This document shows, piece by piece, positions 18,069 to 27,062 of a DNA stretch of 64,000 nt. The translations under genes were made by a program, and so were the position numbers. The notes beneath the pieces were generated by a model, which saw only the letters and a program-made list of their open reading frames with translations, was not told the DNA's origin and searched no databases. The stretch is from WTFY01 sp964614915. Lineage in GTDB: Bacteria > Pseudomonadota > Gammaproteobacteria > UBA4575. How positions within the stretch are numbered: the first letter of the stretch is position 1; each line of letters begins with the position of its first letter. The stretch is taken from contig CAZTNC010000002.1 of NCBI GenBank assembly GCA_964614915.1, positions 61,029-125,028 on the forward strand, written 5' to 3'.

Positions 18069-19556
18069 ATGTCTTTCATCCCTGGAAATATGTACCTGGT
18101 CAGGCAGGTCCGTGAAATGGACCGCATGGCGATCGATACATGCGGGATTCCCGGCTACACGCTGATGCAGCGCGCGGGCCAGGCCGCCTTTGACCTGGTC
18201 CGGGCAAGCTGGCCGGATGCCGAGGATCTTGTGGTGGTCGCCGGGCCCGGGAACAATGGCGGAGACGGCTATGTCATAGCCCGCCTGGCCCGCGAGGCCG
18301 GGATGCGGGCACACGTCCTGCAGTCGGGCGATCACACCGGGCTCACCGGCGATGCTGGGCATGCCCGCGACGAGTACCTGGAACATGGTGGTCAATGCGA
18401 GGCCTTTGCCGGGCAGCCGACACTTCCGGACTGCGATCTTGTCATCGATGCCTTGCTGGGTTCCGGGCTGACCCGGGCCGTAGAGGGGGAGTTTGCGGCT
18501 GCGATACAGGCCATGAATGCCCAGTCCGCTCCGGTCCTGAGCGTGGATGTCCCCTCGGGACTCGATGCCGACCGCGGCATGGCCCTGGGAGAAGCAGTGC
18601 TTGCGAAGGCCACCATCACCTTTGTCGGCATGAAGCTGGGCTTGATCACCGGGGCCGGGCGCCGTCATGCCGGCAGCATCTTTTTCGACGATTTGCAGAT
18701 TCCGGATGAAGTGTCCCGGGCGATTCCGGCCTGCTGCCATCGAGTGACCCTCGAAGGGTTGCGTGGGTTGCTCGGGGTGCGGCCTCCGGACGCCCACAAG
18801 GGCGATTTCGGGCATGTGCTCCTGGTCGGAGGCAATGCGGGCATGGCCGGGTCTGTGAGACTGGCGGCCCAGGCCGCCGCACGGGTCGGCAGCGGGCTTG
18901 TATCGGTGGCCACGGTGCCGCAGCATGCTGCCCAGATCAGTGCTTCCTGTCCCGAGGTGATGGTGCACGGCGTGCGCAATCGCCGGGAACTTGATGCGCT
19001 GGTCCGCCGCGCCACAGTCGTGGCAATCGGACCCGGGCTTGGTCAGGATTCGTGGGCCGGGGAGCTGTTTGCCAGGGTTCTGGAACTGGATCTCCCGACA
19101 GTCGTGGACGCCGATGCGCTGAATTTGCTTGCGCTCGACCCGGCGCATAAGGAATCCTGGGTTCTTACCCCGCATCCGGGGGAAGCTGCCCGGCTATCAA
19201 AGACAGGTACCGGGGAAATCCAGCAAGACCGCCTTGAACGGGTACAGGCCTTGCAGAAGCAATACGGCGGCGTCTGCGTCCTGAAAGGCTGCGGCACGCT
19301 GGTGGCTGGAGGAGACCGGGTGTCCGTGTGTACGGATGGAAATCCCGGCATGGCCTCAGGCGGCATGGGGGATGTGCTGACAGGCATCATTGCAGGTCTC
19401 CTCGCACAAGGGCTGGAGTCGTACGATGCGGCACGTTTCGGCGTGCAACTGCATGCACAAAGTGCGGACATGGCAGCACGGCACGGACAGCGCGGTCTGC
19501 TGGCCAGCGATTTGTTTTTACCGCTGCGCACCCTTGTCAATGAGGCCGGTGACTGA
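18069..19556 (+). CDS. nnr: Bifunctional NAD(P)H-hydrate epimerase / ADP-dependent NAD(P)H-hydrate dehydratase
   Basis: This enzyme repairs hydrated NADH and NADPH. The N-terminal YjeF_N epimerase domain (about residues 1-215) shows GPGNNGGDGYVIARLA. The C-terminal ribokinase-like dehydratase domain shows HKGDFGHVLLVGGN, TPHPGEAARL and NPGMASGGMGDVLTG. The 495 residues are standard for the fused form. Start ATG 18069 is close to a TATAAT box; ATG 18090 is a possible alternative. The gene order nnr-tsaE-amiB-mutL-miaA is conserved in gammaproteobacteria, though extra genes interrupt it here after amiB. Confidence 0.96.
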   Translation: MSFIPGNMYLVRQVREMDRMAIDTCGIPGYTLMQRAGQAAFDLVRASWPDAEDLVVVAGPGNNGGDGYVIARLAREAGMRAHVLQSGDHTGLTGDAGHARDEYLEHGGQCEAFAGQPTLPDCDLVIDALLGSGLTRAVEGEFAAAIQAMNAQSAPVLSVDVPSGLDADRGMALGEAVLAKATITFVGMKLGLITGAGRRHAGSIFFDDLQIPDEVSRAIPACCHRVTLEGLRGLLGVRPPDAHKGDFGHVLLVGGNAGMAGSVRLAAQAAARVGSGLVSVATVPQHAAQISASCPEVMVHGVRNRRELDALVRRATVVAIGPGLGQDSWAGELFARVLELDLPTVVDADALNLLALDPAHKESWVLTPHPGEAARLSKTGTGEIQQDRLERVQALQKQYGGVCVLKGCGTLVAGGDRVSVCTDGNPGMASGGMGDVLTGIIAGLLAQGLESYDAARFGVQLHAQSADMAARHGQRGLLASDLFLPLRTLVNEAGD

Positions 19557-19561
19557 TCGGC

Positions 19562-20005
19562 ATGTATCTGGAAGATGACACATCGACACTTGAGTTTGGT
19601 GCCAGCGTGGCCCATCTCAGCCATCCGCCACTGGTCATACACCTGCGTGGTGACCTGGGCACGGGCAAGACCACGTTCGCGCGCGGCTTCATTCGCGCCC
19701 TCGGGCATTCCGGCCGGGTAAAAAGCCCGACATTTTCCCTCCAGGAAAGCTATGTGCTTGAGCAGGCAACACTTTTTCACTTCGACCTGTACCGGATACA
19801 AGACCCCGGCGAGCTTGAGTTTATCGGCATTCGCGACGCCGCCGGCGAATCCGATAGCATCTGCCTGATCGAATGGCCGGAGCGCGGAGCGGGGGCGACT
19901 CCCAAGGCCGATGTCGAACTTGCATTCCAGTATGCCGGGGAGGGTCGCCAGGTCGATTTCCGTGGCAGCTCGCCCAAAGGTCGGTCAGTTATCCAGCTGT
20001 TGTAA
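19562..20005 (+). CDS. tsaE: tRNA threonylcarbamoyladenosine biosynthesis ATPase TsaE
   Basis: TsaE is the P-loop ATPase that works with TsaB and TsaD to place the t6A modification at A37 of ANN-decoding tRNAs. The Walker A motif is GDLGTGKTTFARGF near residues 32-45. The family blocks VKSPTFSLQESY, HFDLYRIQDPGELEFIG and CLIEWPERG follow. The length of 147 residues is normal. It begins six bases after nnr. Confidence 0.97.
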   Translation: MYLEDDTSTLEFGASVAHLSHPPLVIHLRGDLGTGKTTFARGFIRALGHSGRVKSPTFSLQESYVLEQATLFHFDLYRIQDPGELEFIGIRDAAGESDSICLIEWPERGAGATPKADVELAFQYAGEGRQVDFRGSSPKGRSVIQLL

Positions 20006-20141
20006 GACAGGACTCTAACTTGGGCGGCTATGCTAATAATTCCATTATAAAAATCACTTGTAGTCTCGTAAAATCTTTGCCACACTTTCACCATGGTTTT
20101 ATAACCAGGGTTGTATTTTCTCAGTGCGACGGCAGACAGGC

Positions 20142-21494
20142 ATGGTTTTGCAGGCGGGTCGGTTCGGTGCGGACATGCGCCGGGCAGGGGTCTGCGCGCT
20201 GCTGATCCTGTTTCTGTTCCCGGCGCTGACGGCAGCCGGGGCATCCAAAATCGAGGATGTCCGGATCGCAGATCGCGGCGACAGCACGCGCATCGTGTTT
20301 GACCTGTCTTCTCCTGTAAAACACAAGGTCTTCGTACTGTCGAACCCGCACCGGGTAGTCCTGGATATCGAGCGCTGCAAGGCGAACGGCAAGCTCAGTT
20401 CCGTCAAGACCAAAGGCACCCTGCTGAAAAGTCTGCGCTATGCCCAAAAGTCGCCTCAGAAGCTGCGCGTGGTGCTGGACATGCATACTGCAGTGGCACC
20501 GAAAAGCTGGCTGCTTGGCCCCTCCAGCGGAAAAGGGCACCGGCTGGTACTGGATCTGTCTTCAGAGGCAAAACGACCGGCTGCCAAGCCCGTACTCGCC
20601 ATGCCGGATACTTCGCACAAAAGGCGGGATGCCATCATCGCCATCGATGCCGGGCATGGCGGCAAGGACCCGGGGGCGATCGGGCGAAAGGGCACATACG
20701 AAAAGGTGATCGTGCTGTCCATTGCAAAACGGCTCAAAAACCTGATTGACAAGGAAAGGGGCATGCGCGCCGTGATGATCCGCAACCGCGACACCTACGT
20801 ACCCTTGCGAACGCGGATCAGTAAGGCGAGCCGGCTGAATGCGGATATGTTTATCTCCATCCATGCGGATGCGTCGGTGAACCGCAATGCACGGGGTTCG
20901 TCCGTGTACGTCTTGTCCCAGCGAGGCGCCACCAGCGAGGCGGCCCGGATCCTGGCACGGCGTGAAAACGCGGCGGACAAGATCGGCGGAGTCAGCCTGG
21001 ATGACAAGGACAAGGTGCTCAAGTCAGTGCTGGTCGACCTGTCGCAGACGGCCACGATTGACGCCAGTATCGATCTGGCCGAAGATATCCTTTACGAGCT
21101 CGGTGCGATCGGGAATCTGTTGCACAACCGCGTGGAACAGGCTGGATTCGCAGTGTTGAAATCGCCCGACATCCCTTCCGTGCTGGTGGAGACGGCCTTC
21201 ATTTCCAACCCCCAGGAAGAGAAGCGTTTGCGAACCCGGGAACACCAGCAGAAGCTGGCAGTGGCCATTCTGAAAGGTATACGAAGGTACCTGAAGGACC
21301 ACGCCCAAAGTGACATGCTCCTGGCGGCATCCGGCGGTGGCAGCCAGCATGTGATTCGAAGAGGCGAGACCCTGTCCACCATTGCCAATTACTACCAGGT
21401 CGGTGTCGGCGAACTGCGCAAGGCCAATGCCCTCAAGTCAGACAAGATCCGGGCAGGGCAGGTGCTTAGAATCCCGGGGTCTACTGGAACCTAG
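20142..21494 (+). CDS. amiB: N-acetylmuramoyl-L-alanine amidase with AMIN and LysM domains
   Basis: This is a periplasmic zinc amidase that cleaves the stem peptide from peptidoglycan during daughter-cell separation. A signal peptide (RRAGVCALLILFLFPALTAAGA) is followed by an AMIN localisation domain. The Amidase_3 domain carries AIDAGHGGKDPGA, ISIHADAS and VLVETAFISNPQEE, and a C-terminal LysM domain begins at HVIRRGETLSTIA. ATG 20142 was chosen; ATG 20175, directly before the hydrophobic core, is an alternative, and GTG 20124 extends it. The architecture fits AmiB. It normally precedes mutL, but sohB, a RibD-like gene and a hypothetical gene intervene. Confidence 0.95.
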   Translation: MVLQAGRFGADMRRAGVCALLILFLFPALTAAGASKIEDVRIADRGDSTRIVFDLSSPVKHKVFVLSNPHRVVLDIERCKANGKLSSVKTKGTLLKSLRYAQKSPQKLRVVLDMHTAVAPKSWLLGPSSGKGHRLVLDLSSEAKRPAAKPVLAMPDTSHKRRDAIIAIDAGHGGKDPGAIGRKGTYEKVIVLSIAKRLKNLIDKERGMRAVMIRNRDTYVPLRTRISKASRLNADMFISIHADASVNRNARGSSVYVLSQRGATSEAARILARRENAADKIGGVSLDDKDKVLKSVLVDLSQTATIDASIDLAEDILYELGAIGNLLHNRVEQAGFAVLKSPDIPSVLVETAFISNPQEEKRLRTREHQQKLAVAILKGIRRYLKDHAQSDMLLAASGGGSQHVIRRGETLSTIANYYQVGVGELRKANALKSDKIRAGQVLRIPGSTGT

Positions 21495-21577
21495 TCCAAA
21501 TCTGGCAGCAGCCGGCGATACCCCGTTTTCATACTCTCAGGCAACCCGGGTGGGGCTTCCTTCGGGGCGTTTGCCGC

Positions 21578-22606
21578 TCAGGCCATGAACCTCGAATCCT
21601 GCGCTTTTTGCCACCAGGAAAAAAACACCTTTTCGGTGCTGGCATGGACGCTCGCTGCAATACGCTCGCTGAGGGTCTTGGGCACCGTGTAGTTGACCTC
21701 GTAGATATCCGCATCATGGCTGGCCTGCAGCAGGTAGTCATCGCTGGTTATCAGCGTGTCCACCAGGTTCAGTTCAAGGGCACGGCTCGCCAGCCAGTGT
21801 TCCCCGGTAGACACCTTGTCAATCTCAAGTCCAGGACGGTGGTCTTTGACGAACTCCTTGAACAGGGCGTGGGTGTCTTCAAGCTGGCGATTGAAATGTT
21901 CGCGGTCCTCATGGGTATTTTTGCCAAACATGGTCAGGGTGCGTTTCAGTTCGCCGGCTTTCATGAGTTCGAAATCGACACCGTGCTTGTCAAGCATGCG
22001 GTTGAAGTTGGGTATTTGTGCCAGCACACCAATCGAGCCGACCACGGCAAACGGGGCGGCAATGATCTTGTCGGCGACACAGGCCATCATGTATCCCCCG
22101 CTCGCGGCCACCTTGTCTATGGATACAGTAAGGGGGATGTCCTTTTGTTTGATGCGCAGCAACTGTGATGCGGCAAAACCGTGTTCATGCACCAGGCCGC
22201 CGGTGTTTTCCAGACAGACCAGCACCTCGTCCCTGCTGGTGGCCACAGACAGGATCGCGGTAATCTCTTTGCGCAAATGGCGCACGGCTGTGGCGCGGAT
22301 GTTGCCCAGAAAGTTCAGCACAAAAATGCGTTTGCGAGCTTCTGAAGACGTTTTCTTTTTTTCCTGGCGGGCTTCCTTTTTGCTTTGTTTTCGCGTTTTC
22401 CTAAATTCCTTCTTGGGCAGCAGGGAGGCCAGCAGGGTGTCCGCCATGGATTTGTATTTCTTGTTCAGGTGCGTGATTTCCAGATGGTCAACCACACGTG
22501 ATTTCTTGGACAAGGAAGACAGCAGGCTGATGACGATCCACACGAAGACCAATATGGTCAGTACCTTGGTTAGGAATAATCCATACTCTGAAATGAACTC
22601 AAGCAT
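21578..22606 (-). CDS. sohB: Probable inner-membrane protease SohB
   Basis: SohB is a signal-peptide-peptidase-like serine protease of the S49 family. The N-terminus MLEFISEYGLFLTKVLTILVFVWIV forms one membrane anchor. A highly charged Lys-rich segment follows at about residues 55-90. The catalytic region includes VSIDKVAASGGYMMACVADKI, with the nucleophile Ser in the ASGGYM motif, and VVGSIGVLAQIPNF. ATG 22606 gives the family N-terminus and 342 residues. It is convergent with amiB. Confidence 0.93.
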   Translation of the reverse strand: MLEFISEYGLFLTKVLTILVFVWIVISLLSSLSKKSRVVDHLEITHLNKKYKSMADTLLASLLPKKEFRKTRKQSKKEARQEKKKTSSEARKRIFVLNFLGNIRATAVRHLRKEITAILSVATSRDEVLVCLENTGGLVHEHGFAASQLLRIKQKDIPLTVSIDKVAASGGYMMACVADKIIAAPFAVVGSIGVLAQIPNFNRMLDKHGVDFELMKAGELKRTLTMFGKNTHEDREHFNRQLEDTHALFKEFVKDHRPGLEIDKVSTGEHWLASRALELNLVDTLITSDDYLLQASHDADIYEVNYTVPKTLSERIAASVHASTEKVFFSWWQKAQDSRFMA

Positions 22607-22625
22607 GTCGGATGCCTCTCGTTGG

Positions 22626-23465
22626 TTATGTATCGTAAATGCATTCGTAGCTGGCAAAAAACTGCCCGCAGCCATTGTCTGAAACCTCGTCCAGCAGCAG
22701 TGAACTCAGCCGAAGCCTGCAGTGTGTCAGCGTTTCCCCCTCCAGCAGGGTCCTGTACGTTTGTCCGCCAAGCACCTGATGCGAGACGCTGATGTACAGC
22801 GTGTCCAGTTGCCGGTCCTCGAGCATGGTGTGCAGCATCCTGGGCCCTGCGATCAGGTAGATGTTGCGGTATCCGCGCCGGGCAAGTGCATCGACCAGGG
22901 GTTTGCCCTGCACCGAGCCGGATTTTCCGGCAAGCAGGACTTCCAGCCCCTGTGCCTGCCAGTGCTTGTGTCGGGCAGGATCCGTGGCCTGCCCGGCTGC
23001 AACGTAAACCTTTTGCCCGCTTTCCTTCAGTGAAGGATGCAATGGAAATTCCAGGCTCGAACTTGCAATCACGACGTCCGGATGTTCACGTAGGCCCTGT
23101 TGCCTGCGCCAGACATGCAGATCCTCATACTCGGAGATGTTCGGCAGTTGCAGGATATTTCCAAGTTCGGATGCAGCGAGGCTTCTCATGTACTTGCCGT
23201 GCGTGATCAGACAATCTGCCTGCGCATGAAGTTCCAGAAACAGGCGGAAGTCCTCCCCGCTGGTGAGGGATTCGGGCAGGTGAAGTTTCGGGTTGGTCCG
23301 GGTCGTGGCAGCAATCCGGCCATCCAGGCTGGTCACGAAGTTGGCCGCCACGACCGGTTTTTCCCGGCTGGATTGTCGCCAGCCGAACTGCTGGAGGTAG
23401 ACGTTCTTCAGGGTGCAGGCTGCCGAGGGCTGGGGAAAAAGCCGCAACAGCTGTTTGGTACTCAT
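22626..23465 (-). CDS. RibD C-terminal-like pyrimidine reductase family protein
   Basis: The protein has the dihydrofolate-reductase-like fold of the RibD reductase domain. The N-terminal block VAANFVTSLDGRIA is diagnostic, and IYLIAGPRMLHTMLEDRQLDTLYISVSHQVLGG matches the later NADPH-binding and dimer region. The 279 residues lack the deaminase domain of bifunctional RibD. Such stand-alone proteins are commonly annotated as pyrimidine reductases, with a role in riboflavin synthesis unproven. It lies 19 bases upstream of sohB in the same orientation and is probably cotranscribed. Confidence 0.85.
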   Translation of the reverse strand: MSTKQLLRLFPQPSAACTLKNVYLQQFGWRQSSREKPVVAANFVTSLDGRIAATTRTNPKLHLPESLTSGEDFRLFLELHAQADCLITHGKYMRSLAASELGNILQLPNISEYEDLHVWRRQQGLREHPDVVIASSSLEFPLHPSLKESGQKVYVAAGQATDPARHKHWQAQGLEVLLAGKSGSVQGKPLVDALARRGYRNIYLIAGPRMLHTMLEDRQLDTLYISVSHQVLGGQTYRTLLEGETLTHCRLRLSSLLLDEVSDNGCGQFFASYECIYDT

Positions 23466-23528
23466 TGTTAAATGATATAGGTATGTGCCGGATCGTGTAT
23501 TATCCTAGCATGCCAACCTTCTGGACCC

Positions 23529-23894
23529 ATGCGAAAACCGAATATTTGCAGAGCCATTCCAAAGCAGCGTTACAAGCTTGGGGAGTACACGATCGTTGTG
23601 CTCGAAGACATTGAGAGTGAGGACGGGATCGAGTACGAATATCTGCTAGCCGCCGTCAAAGACGGGCATCACGAGCCCGAGGTGTACATCAGTTGTGAAA
23701 AGTCGCGGAAGGAATCAGCGACTGACAGCCACGCAGTCCGCGTGTTTGCTGCCCGCCTGGGAGACCAGGCATCTGGACAGATCATCGAGCACTCCGAGCG
23801 GTGGTCCAGCCAGGATGCGTTTGTGGCCTATGCCCTTTCAGGGTTTCAGCAAATGCTGCAATTGCAGGACGAAAATCCTGTTCCGATAACATGA
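23529..23894 (+). CDS. Hypothetical protein translationally coupled to mutL
   Basis: I do not recognise this 121-residue protein. It has no signal peptide or membrane segment. The composition is acidic, with a DIESEDGIEYEYLLAAVKDG block that looks like a beta-hairpin core and a C-terminal helix ending in FQQMLQLQ. Its TGA stop overlaps the mutL start as ATGA at 23891-23894, so it is very likely translated and coupled to mutL. It is divergent from the RibD-like gene. Confidence 0.75.
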   Translation: MRKPNICRAIPKQRYKLGEYTIVVLEDIESEDGIEYEYLLAAVKDGHHEPEVYISCEKSRKESATDSHAVRVFAARLGDQASGQIIEHSERWSSQDAFVAYALSGFQQMLQLQDENPVPIT

Positions 23895-25717
23895 GCAGGC
23901 CTGCAGTGCCGTCCATTCAGCATTTACCCCCACAGCTTGTAAACCAGATTGCGGCAGGCGAGGTCATCGAGCGGCCCGCTTCGGTCCTGAAAGAGCTTCT
24001 TGAAAATGCCCTGGATGCGGGTGCCACGAAAATCTCGATCGAGCTCGAGCGTGGCGGAATGGAGTGCGTGCGGGTACGTGACGACGGCAACGGCATACCC
24101 AGGGAAGAAATTCCGCTGGCCCTGCAGCGTCATGCGACCAGCAAGATTTCGTGCCTGGAAGATCTTGAGCACATTACTACCCTGGGATTTCGTGGCGAGG
24201 CCTTGCCCAGCATCGCCTCGGTGTCCAGGTTCAGCCTTGCCTCCAATCCCGATGGCACTACCAACGAAGGCTGGATGATCTCGGCAGAAGGTGGTGAATT
24301 TGTACAGGGTGCAGTGCCGGCACGCCAGGCCAAGGGCACGATGGTGGAGGTCAGGAACCTGTTTTTCAATGTGCCTGCCCGCAAGAAATTTCTGCGCACC
24401 GAGAAAACCGAATGGCAGCATTGTCAATCCATGCTGCTCAGGATTGCCCTGAGCCGTTTCGATATCGAGATGTCGGTCCGGCACAATGGCAGGGACTGCC
24501 TGCAGCTCAATGCTGCCAAGGACAATCCCGGCAGGGTCCGACGCCTGCAGCAGGCATGCGGACAAAAATTTGCGCAGCAAAATATCGGTCTGGAAAATTC
24601 CGCACAGGATCTGCACATGGATGGCTGGATCAGCCTGCCCACATTCTCACGCAGCCAGGCGGACCTGCAATACTTCTATGTGAACGGTCGTGCCATACGG
24701 GACAAGGTGATTGCACACGCCATCAAGCAGGCCTACCAGGACGTGTTGTATCACGGGCGCTTTCCTGCCTTTGTGTTGTTCTTGGAAGTGGACCCCGCCC
24801 AGGTGGATGTCAATGCCCATCCCATGAAACATGAAGTGCGTTTCCGACAGGCCCGCTACGTACATGATTTTGTCCGGCACACGGTGGGCAAGGCGATCGC
24901 AGAAACCATGCCCGAATCGGGGCAGCAGGATGTCGGAAAATACCGTGAAGTCGTGGATGACTATGCGCACACACCTCAGTCCGGCATGTTCCCCCGCAGT
25001 ACCCTGGGGGATGGGTTACCAGGTGCACCTTCCATGGCCTCCCAGGTGCAGGCCGCGGCCGTATTGTACGGGGATACGGCGATGGAAGGGGTGCACAGTG
25101 CCAATTTCGAGGATGGCGAGAAGCCTATGCCACCGCTGGGCTATGCCCTGGCCCAGTTGCAGGGAATATACATACTTGCGCAGAATGACCAGGGCCTGAT
25201 CATCGTGGACATGCATGCCGCGCATGAACGCATCGTGTACGAGAAGCTGAAGACGGCGTTTCAGCAGCAGGGGGTTCCCGTGCAGGCCCTGCTGGTACCC
25301 CTGACCCTCGAACTCAGCCAGCAGGAAGCGGCCCTGGCTGAACAGCACGCACGGCTGTTTTCGAAATTCGGTTTTGGAGTTGAACGGTTCGGCAACGAGA
25401 GCGTGGTCATACGGGAAATTCCGGCATTGCTGCAGCAGGGCGAGATCGACGTTGGGAGTCTGGTCCGGGATGTGTTGTCGGACTTGAGCGAATACGACGC
25501 TTCGGGAAGGCTGGAGCAGGCCAGCAACGAGATCTTGTCGACCATGGCGTGCCATGGTTCCGTGCGCGCCAACCGCAAGCTGATGATCACTGAAATGAAC
25601 GCCTTGCTGCGCGACATGGAAGCTACGGAGCGAAGCGCGCAGTGTAACCACGGGCGTCCTACCTGGATGCAGTTGAGCGTGGACCAGCTGGACAAGCTGT
25701 TCAAGCGTGGCCGCTGA
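23891..25717 (+). CDS. mutL: DNA mismatch repair protein MutL
   Basis: MutL is the GHKL ATPase that links MutS mismatch recognition to downstream repair. The N-terminal motifs are LLENALDAGATKI, VRDDGNGIP and TLGFRGEALPSIASV. The C-terminal dimerisation domain includes GYALAQLQGIYILAQND and HAAHERIVYEKLK. It ends with ACHGSVRANRKL and CNHGRPTWMQL. There is no obvious DQHAxxExxE endonuclease motif; DMHAAHERIVYE occupies that place. The start overlaps the preceding gene by four bases and gives 608 residues. Confidence 0.97.
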   Translation: MSRPAVPSIQHLPPQLVNQIAAGEVIERPASVLKELLENALDAGATKISIELERGGMECVRVRDDGNGIPREEIPLALQRHATSKISCLEDLEHITTLGFRGEALPSIASVSRFSLASNPDGTTNEGWMISAEGGEFVQGAVPARQAKGTMVEVRNLFFNVPARKKFLRTEKTEWQHCQSMLLRIALSRFDIEMSVRHNGRDCLQLNAAKDNPGRVRRLQQACGQKFAQQNIGLENSAQDLHMDGWISLPTFSRSQADLQYFYVNGRAIRDKVIAHAIKQAYQDVLYHGRFPAFVLFLEVDPAQVDVNAHPMKHEVRFRQARYVHDFVRHTVGKAIAETMPESGQQDVGKYREVVDDYAHTPQSGMFPRSTLGDGLPGAPSMASQVQAAAVLYGDTAMEGVHSANFEDGEKPMPPLGYALAQLQGIYILAQNDQGLIIVDMHAAHERIVYEKLKTAFQQQGVPVQALLVPLTLELSQQEAALAEQHARLFSKFGFGVERFGNESVVIREIPALLQQGEIDVGSLVRDVLSDLSEYDASGRLEQASNEILSTMACHGSVRANRKLMITEMNALLRDMEATERSAQCNHGRPTWMQLSVDQLDKLFKRGR

Positions 25718-25762
25718 CATGGCAGGACATGCGCCGGCCCTGCGAGCCTGAATTCAAGAGCA

Positions 25763-26728
25763 TTGGATGCGATACCTGCAGTTAGCCTGATGGGCCCGAC
25801 GGCCAGTGGCAAGACCAGCCTGGCATTGAAGATTGCGGCAAAATTCCCGTGCGAAATCATCAGCGTGGACTCGGTCATGATTTACCGTGGCATGGACATC
25901 GGTTCCGCCAAACCGGACAAGACCGTCCTACAAACTGTGCCCCATCACCTGATCGATATTCTGGACCCGCTTGAAACCTATTCGGCAGCAAATTTCAGGG
26001 CTGACGCCGTGCGGCAGATCCGTGCCATTCATGCCCGCAAACATATCCCCTTGCTGGTGGGCGGCACCATGCTTTATTTCAGTGCCCTGATGCGTGGCCT
26101 GTCAGACATGCCAGGGGCCAATGTCCGGGTCCGGGAAAAAATCAGCCACGAGGCAAAAATGCATGGCTGGGAAGCCCTGCATGCGCGGCTTGCCCGGGTC
26201 GACCCGAAAGCTGCTGTACAGATTCATCCGAATGATCCGCAGCGCATACAGCGAGCGCTGGAAGTCTATGAAATCAGCGGTATCCCGATCAGTGCATGGC
26301 ATGCGAAATCCAAAATGCCCCAACCGGTGTTCCAGGCCCTGAAGATTGCGCTGGTCCCGGAAGACCGCGGCCTTTTGCATGAGCGCATCCAGCAGCGTTT
26401 TGATGCCATGCTGGCAGACGGATTCCTGGACGAGGTGGAGGCATTGCGACGCAGGAAGGAGCTGCATTGCAGCTTGCCATCGATCCGTTCGGTGGGCTAC
26501 AGGCAGGCTTGGTGTCACCTGGCCGGCGAGTACGGTTACGAGACGATGTGTGAGAAAGCGGTGGCAGCTACGCGCCAGCTCGCGAAAAGGCAGCTGACCT
26601 GGTTACGCGGCGAGACGGAGTTGACACAGGTGCGCGCCGAGCAATTCGATATTGGAAATATCTATCGTGCAATTGACTCCCATATAGGAACATCGACCTG
26701 TTACACTACAGGGACACCGAGCCGGTGA
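25763..26728 (+). CDS. miaA: tRNA dimethylallyltransferase
   Basis: MiaA transfers a dimethylallyl group to N6 of A37 in tRNAs that read UNN codons. The P-loop LMGPTASGKTSLAL opens the protein. ISVDSVMIYRGMDIGSAKP carries the catalytic Asp, and VGGTMLYFSALMRGLS and SIRSVGYRQAWCHL are further family blocks. The start is TTG 25763, with AAGAG just upstream; no ATG is available before the P-loop. The 321 residues are typical. It lies between mutL and hfq, as in E. coli. Confidence 0.97.
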   Translation: MDAIPAVSLMGPTASGKTSLALKIAAKFPCEIISVDSVMIYRGMDIGSAKPDKTVLQTVPHHLIDILDPLETYSAANFRADAVRQIRAIHARKHIPLLVGGTMLYFSALMRGLSDMPGANVRVREKISHEAKMHGWEALHARLARVDPKAAVQIHPNDPQRIQRALEVYEISGIPISAWHAKSKMPQPVFQALKIALVPEDRGLLHERIQQRFDAMLADGFLDEVEALRRRKELHCSLPSIRSVGYRQAWCHLAGEYGYETMCEKAVAATRQLAKRQLTWLRGETELTQVRAEQFDIGNIYRAIDSHIGTSTCYTTGTPSR

Positions 26729-26788
26729 GGGTACAACTCGCTAGTAGGTAGTAATAACAATGCATAATAAACTAGAGGTACTACAGTG

Positions 26789-27025
26789 ATGTCAAAAGGC
26801 CAAACTTTGCAGGAGCCTTTTCTGAATGCGCTGCGGAAAGAGAAGGTTCCCGTTTCAGTCTATCTCGTAAACGGAATTAAGTTACAGGGCCAGGTTGACT
26901 CTTTCGATCAATTTGTGGTGTTGTTGAAAAACAGTGTGAACCAGATGGTCTATAAGCATGCGATATCAACCATCGTTCCGTCGCGCATGGTGAAAATTCC
27001 CTATAACGACGAGCGCCGGGAGTAG
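26789..27025 (+). CDS. hfq: RNA-binding protein Hfq
   Basis: Hfq is the hexameric Sm-like RNA chaperone for small RNA-mRNA pairing. The conserved body MSKGQTLQEPFLNALRKEK, the Sm1 motif VSVYLVNGIKLQGQVDSFDQFVVLL and Sm2 with YKHAISTIVPSR are complete. ATG 26789 with AGAGGT upstream is the likely start; a GTG directly before it is less likely. At 78 residues it lacks the long flexible C-terminal tail of E. coli Hfq. Confidence 0.98.
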   Translation: MSKGQTLQEPFLNALRKEKVPVSVYLVNGIKLQGQVDSFDQFVVLLKNSVNQMVYKHAISTIVPSRMVKIPYNDERRE

Positions 27026-27062
27026 CGACACCTGGTGAATCTCAGCAGACCGGAGCAATTGT

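Noticed and set aside
26673..26707. Promoter-like TTGACT and TACACT before hfq
   Set aside because: The spacing of 23 bases is too long for a sigma-70 promoter.
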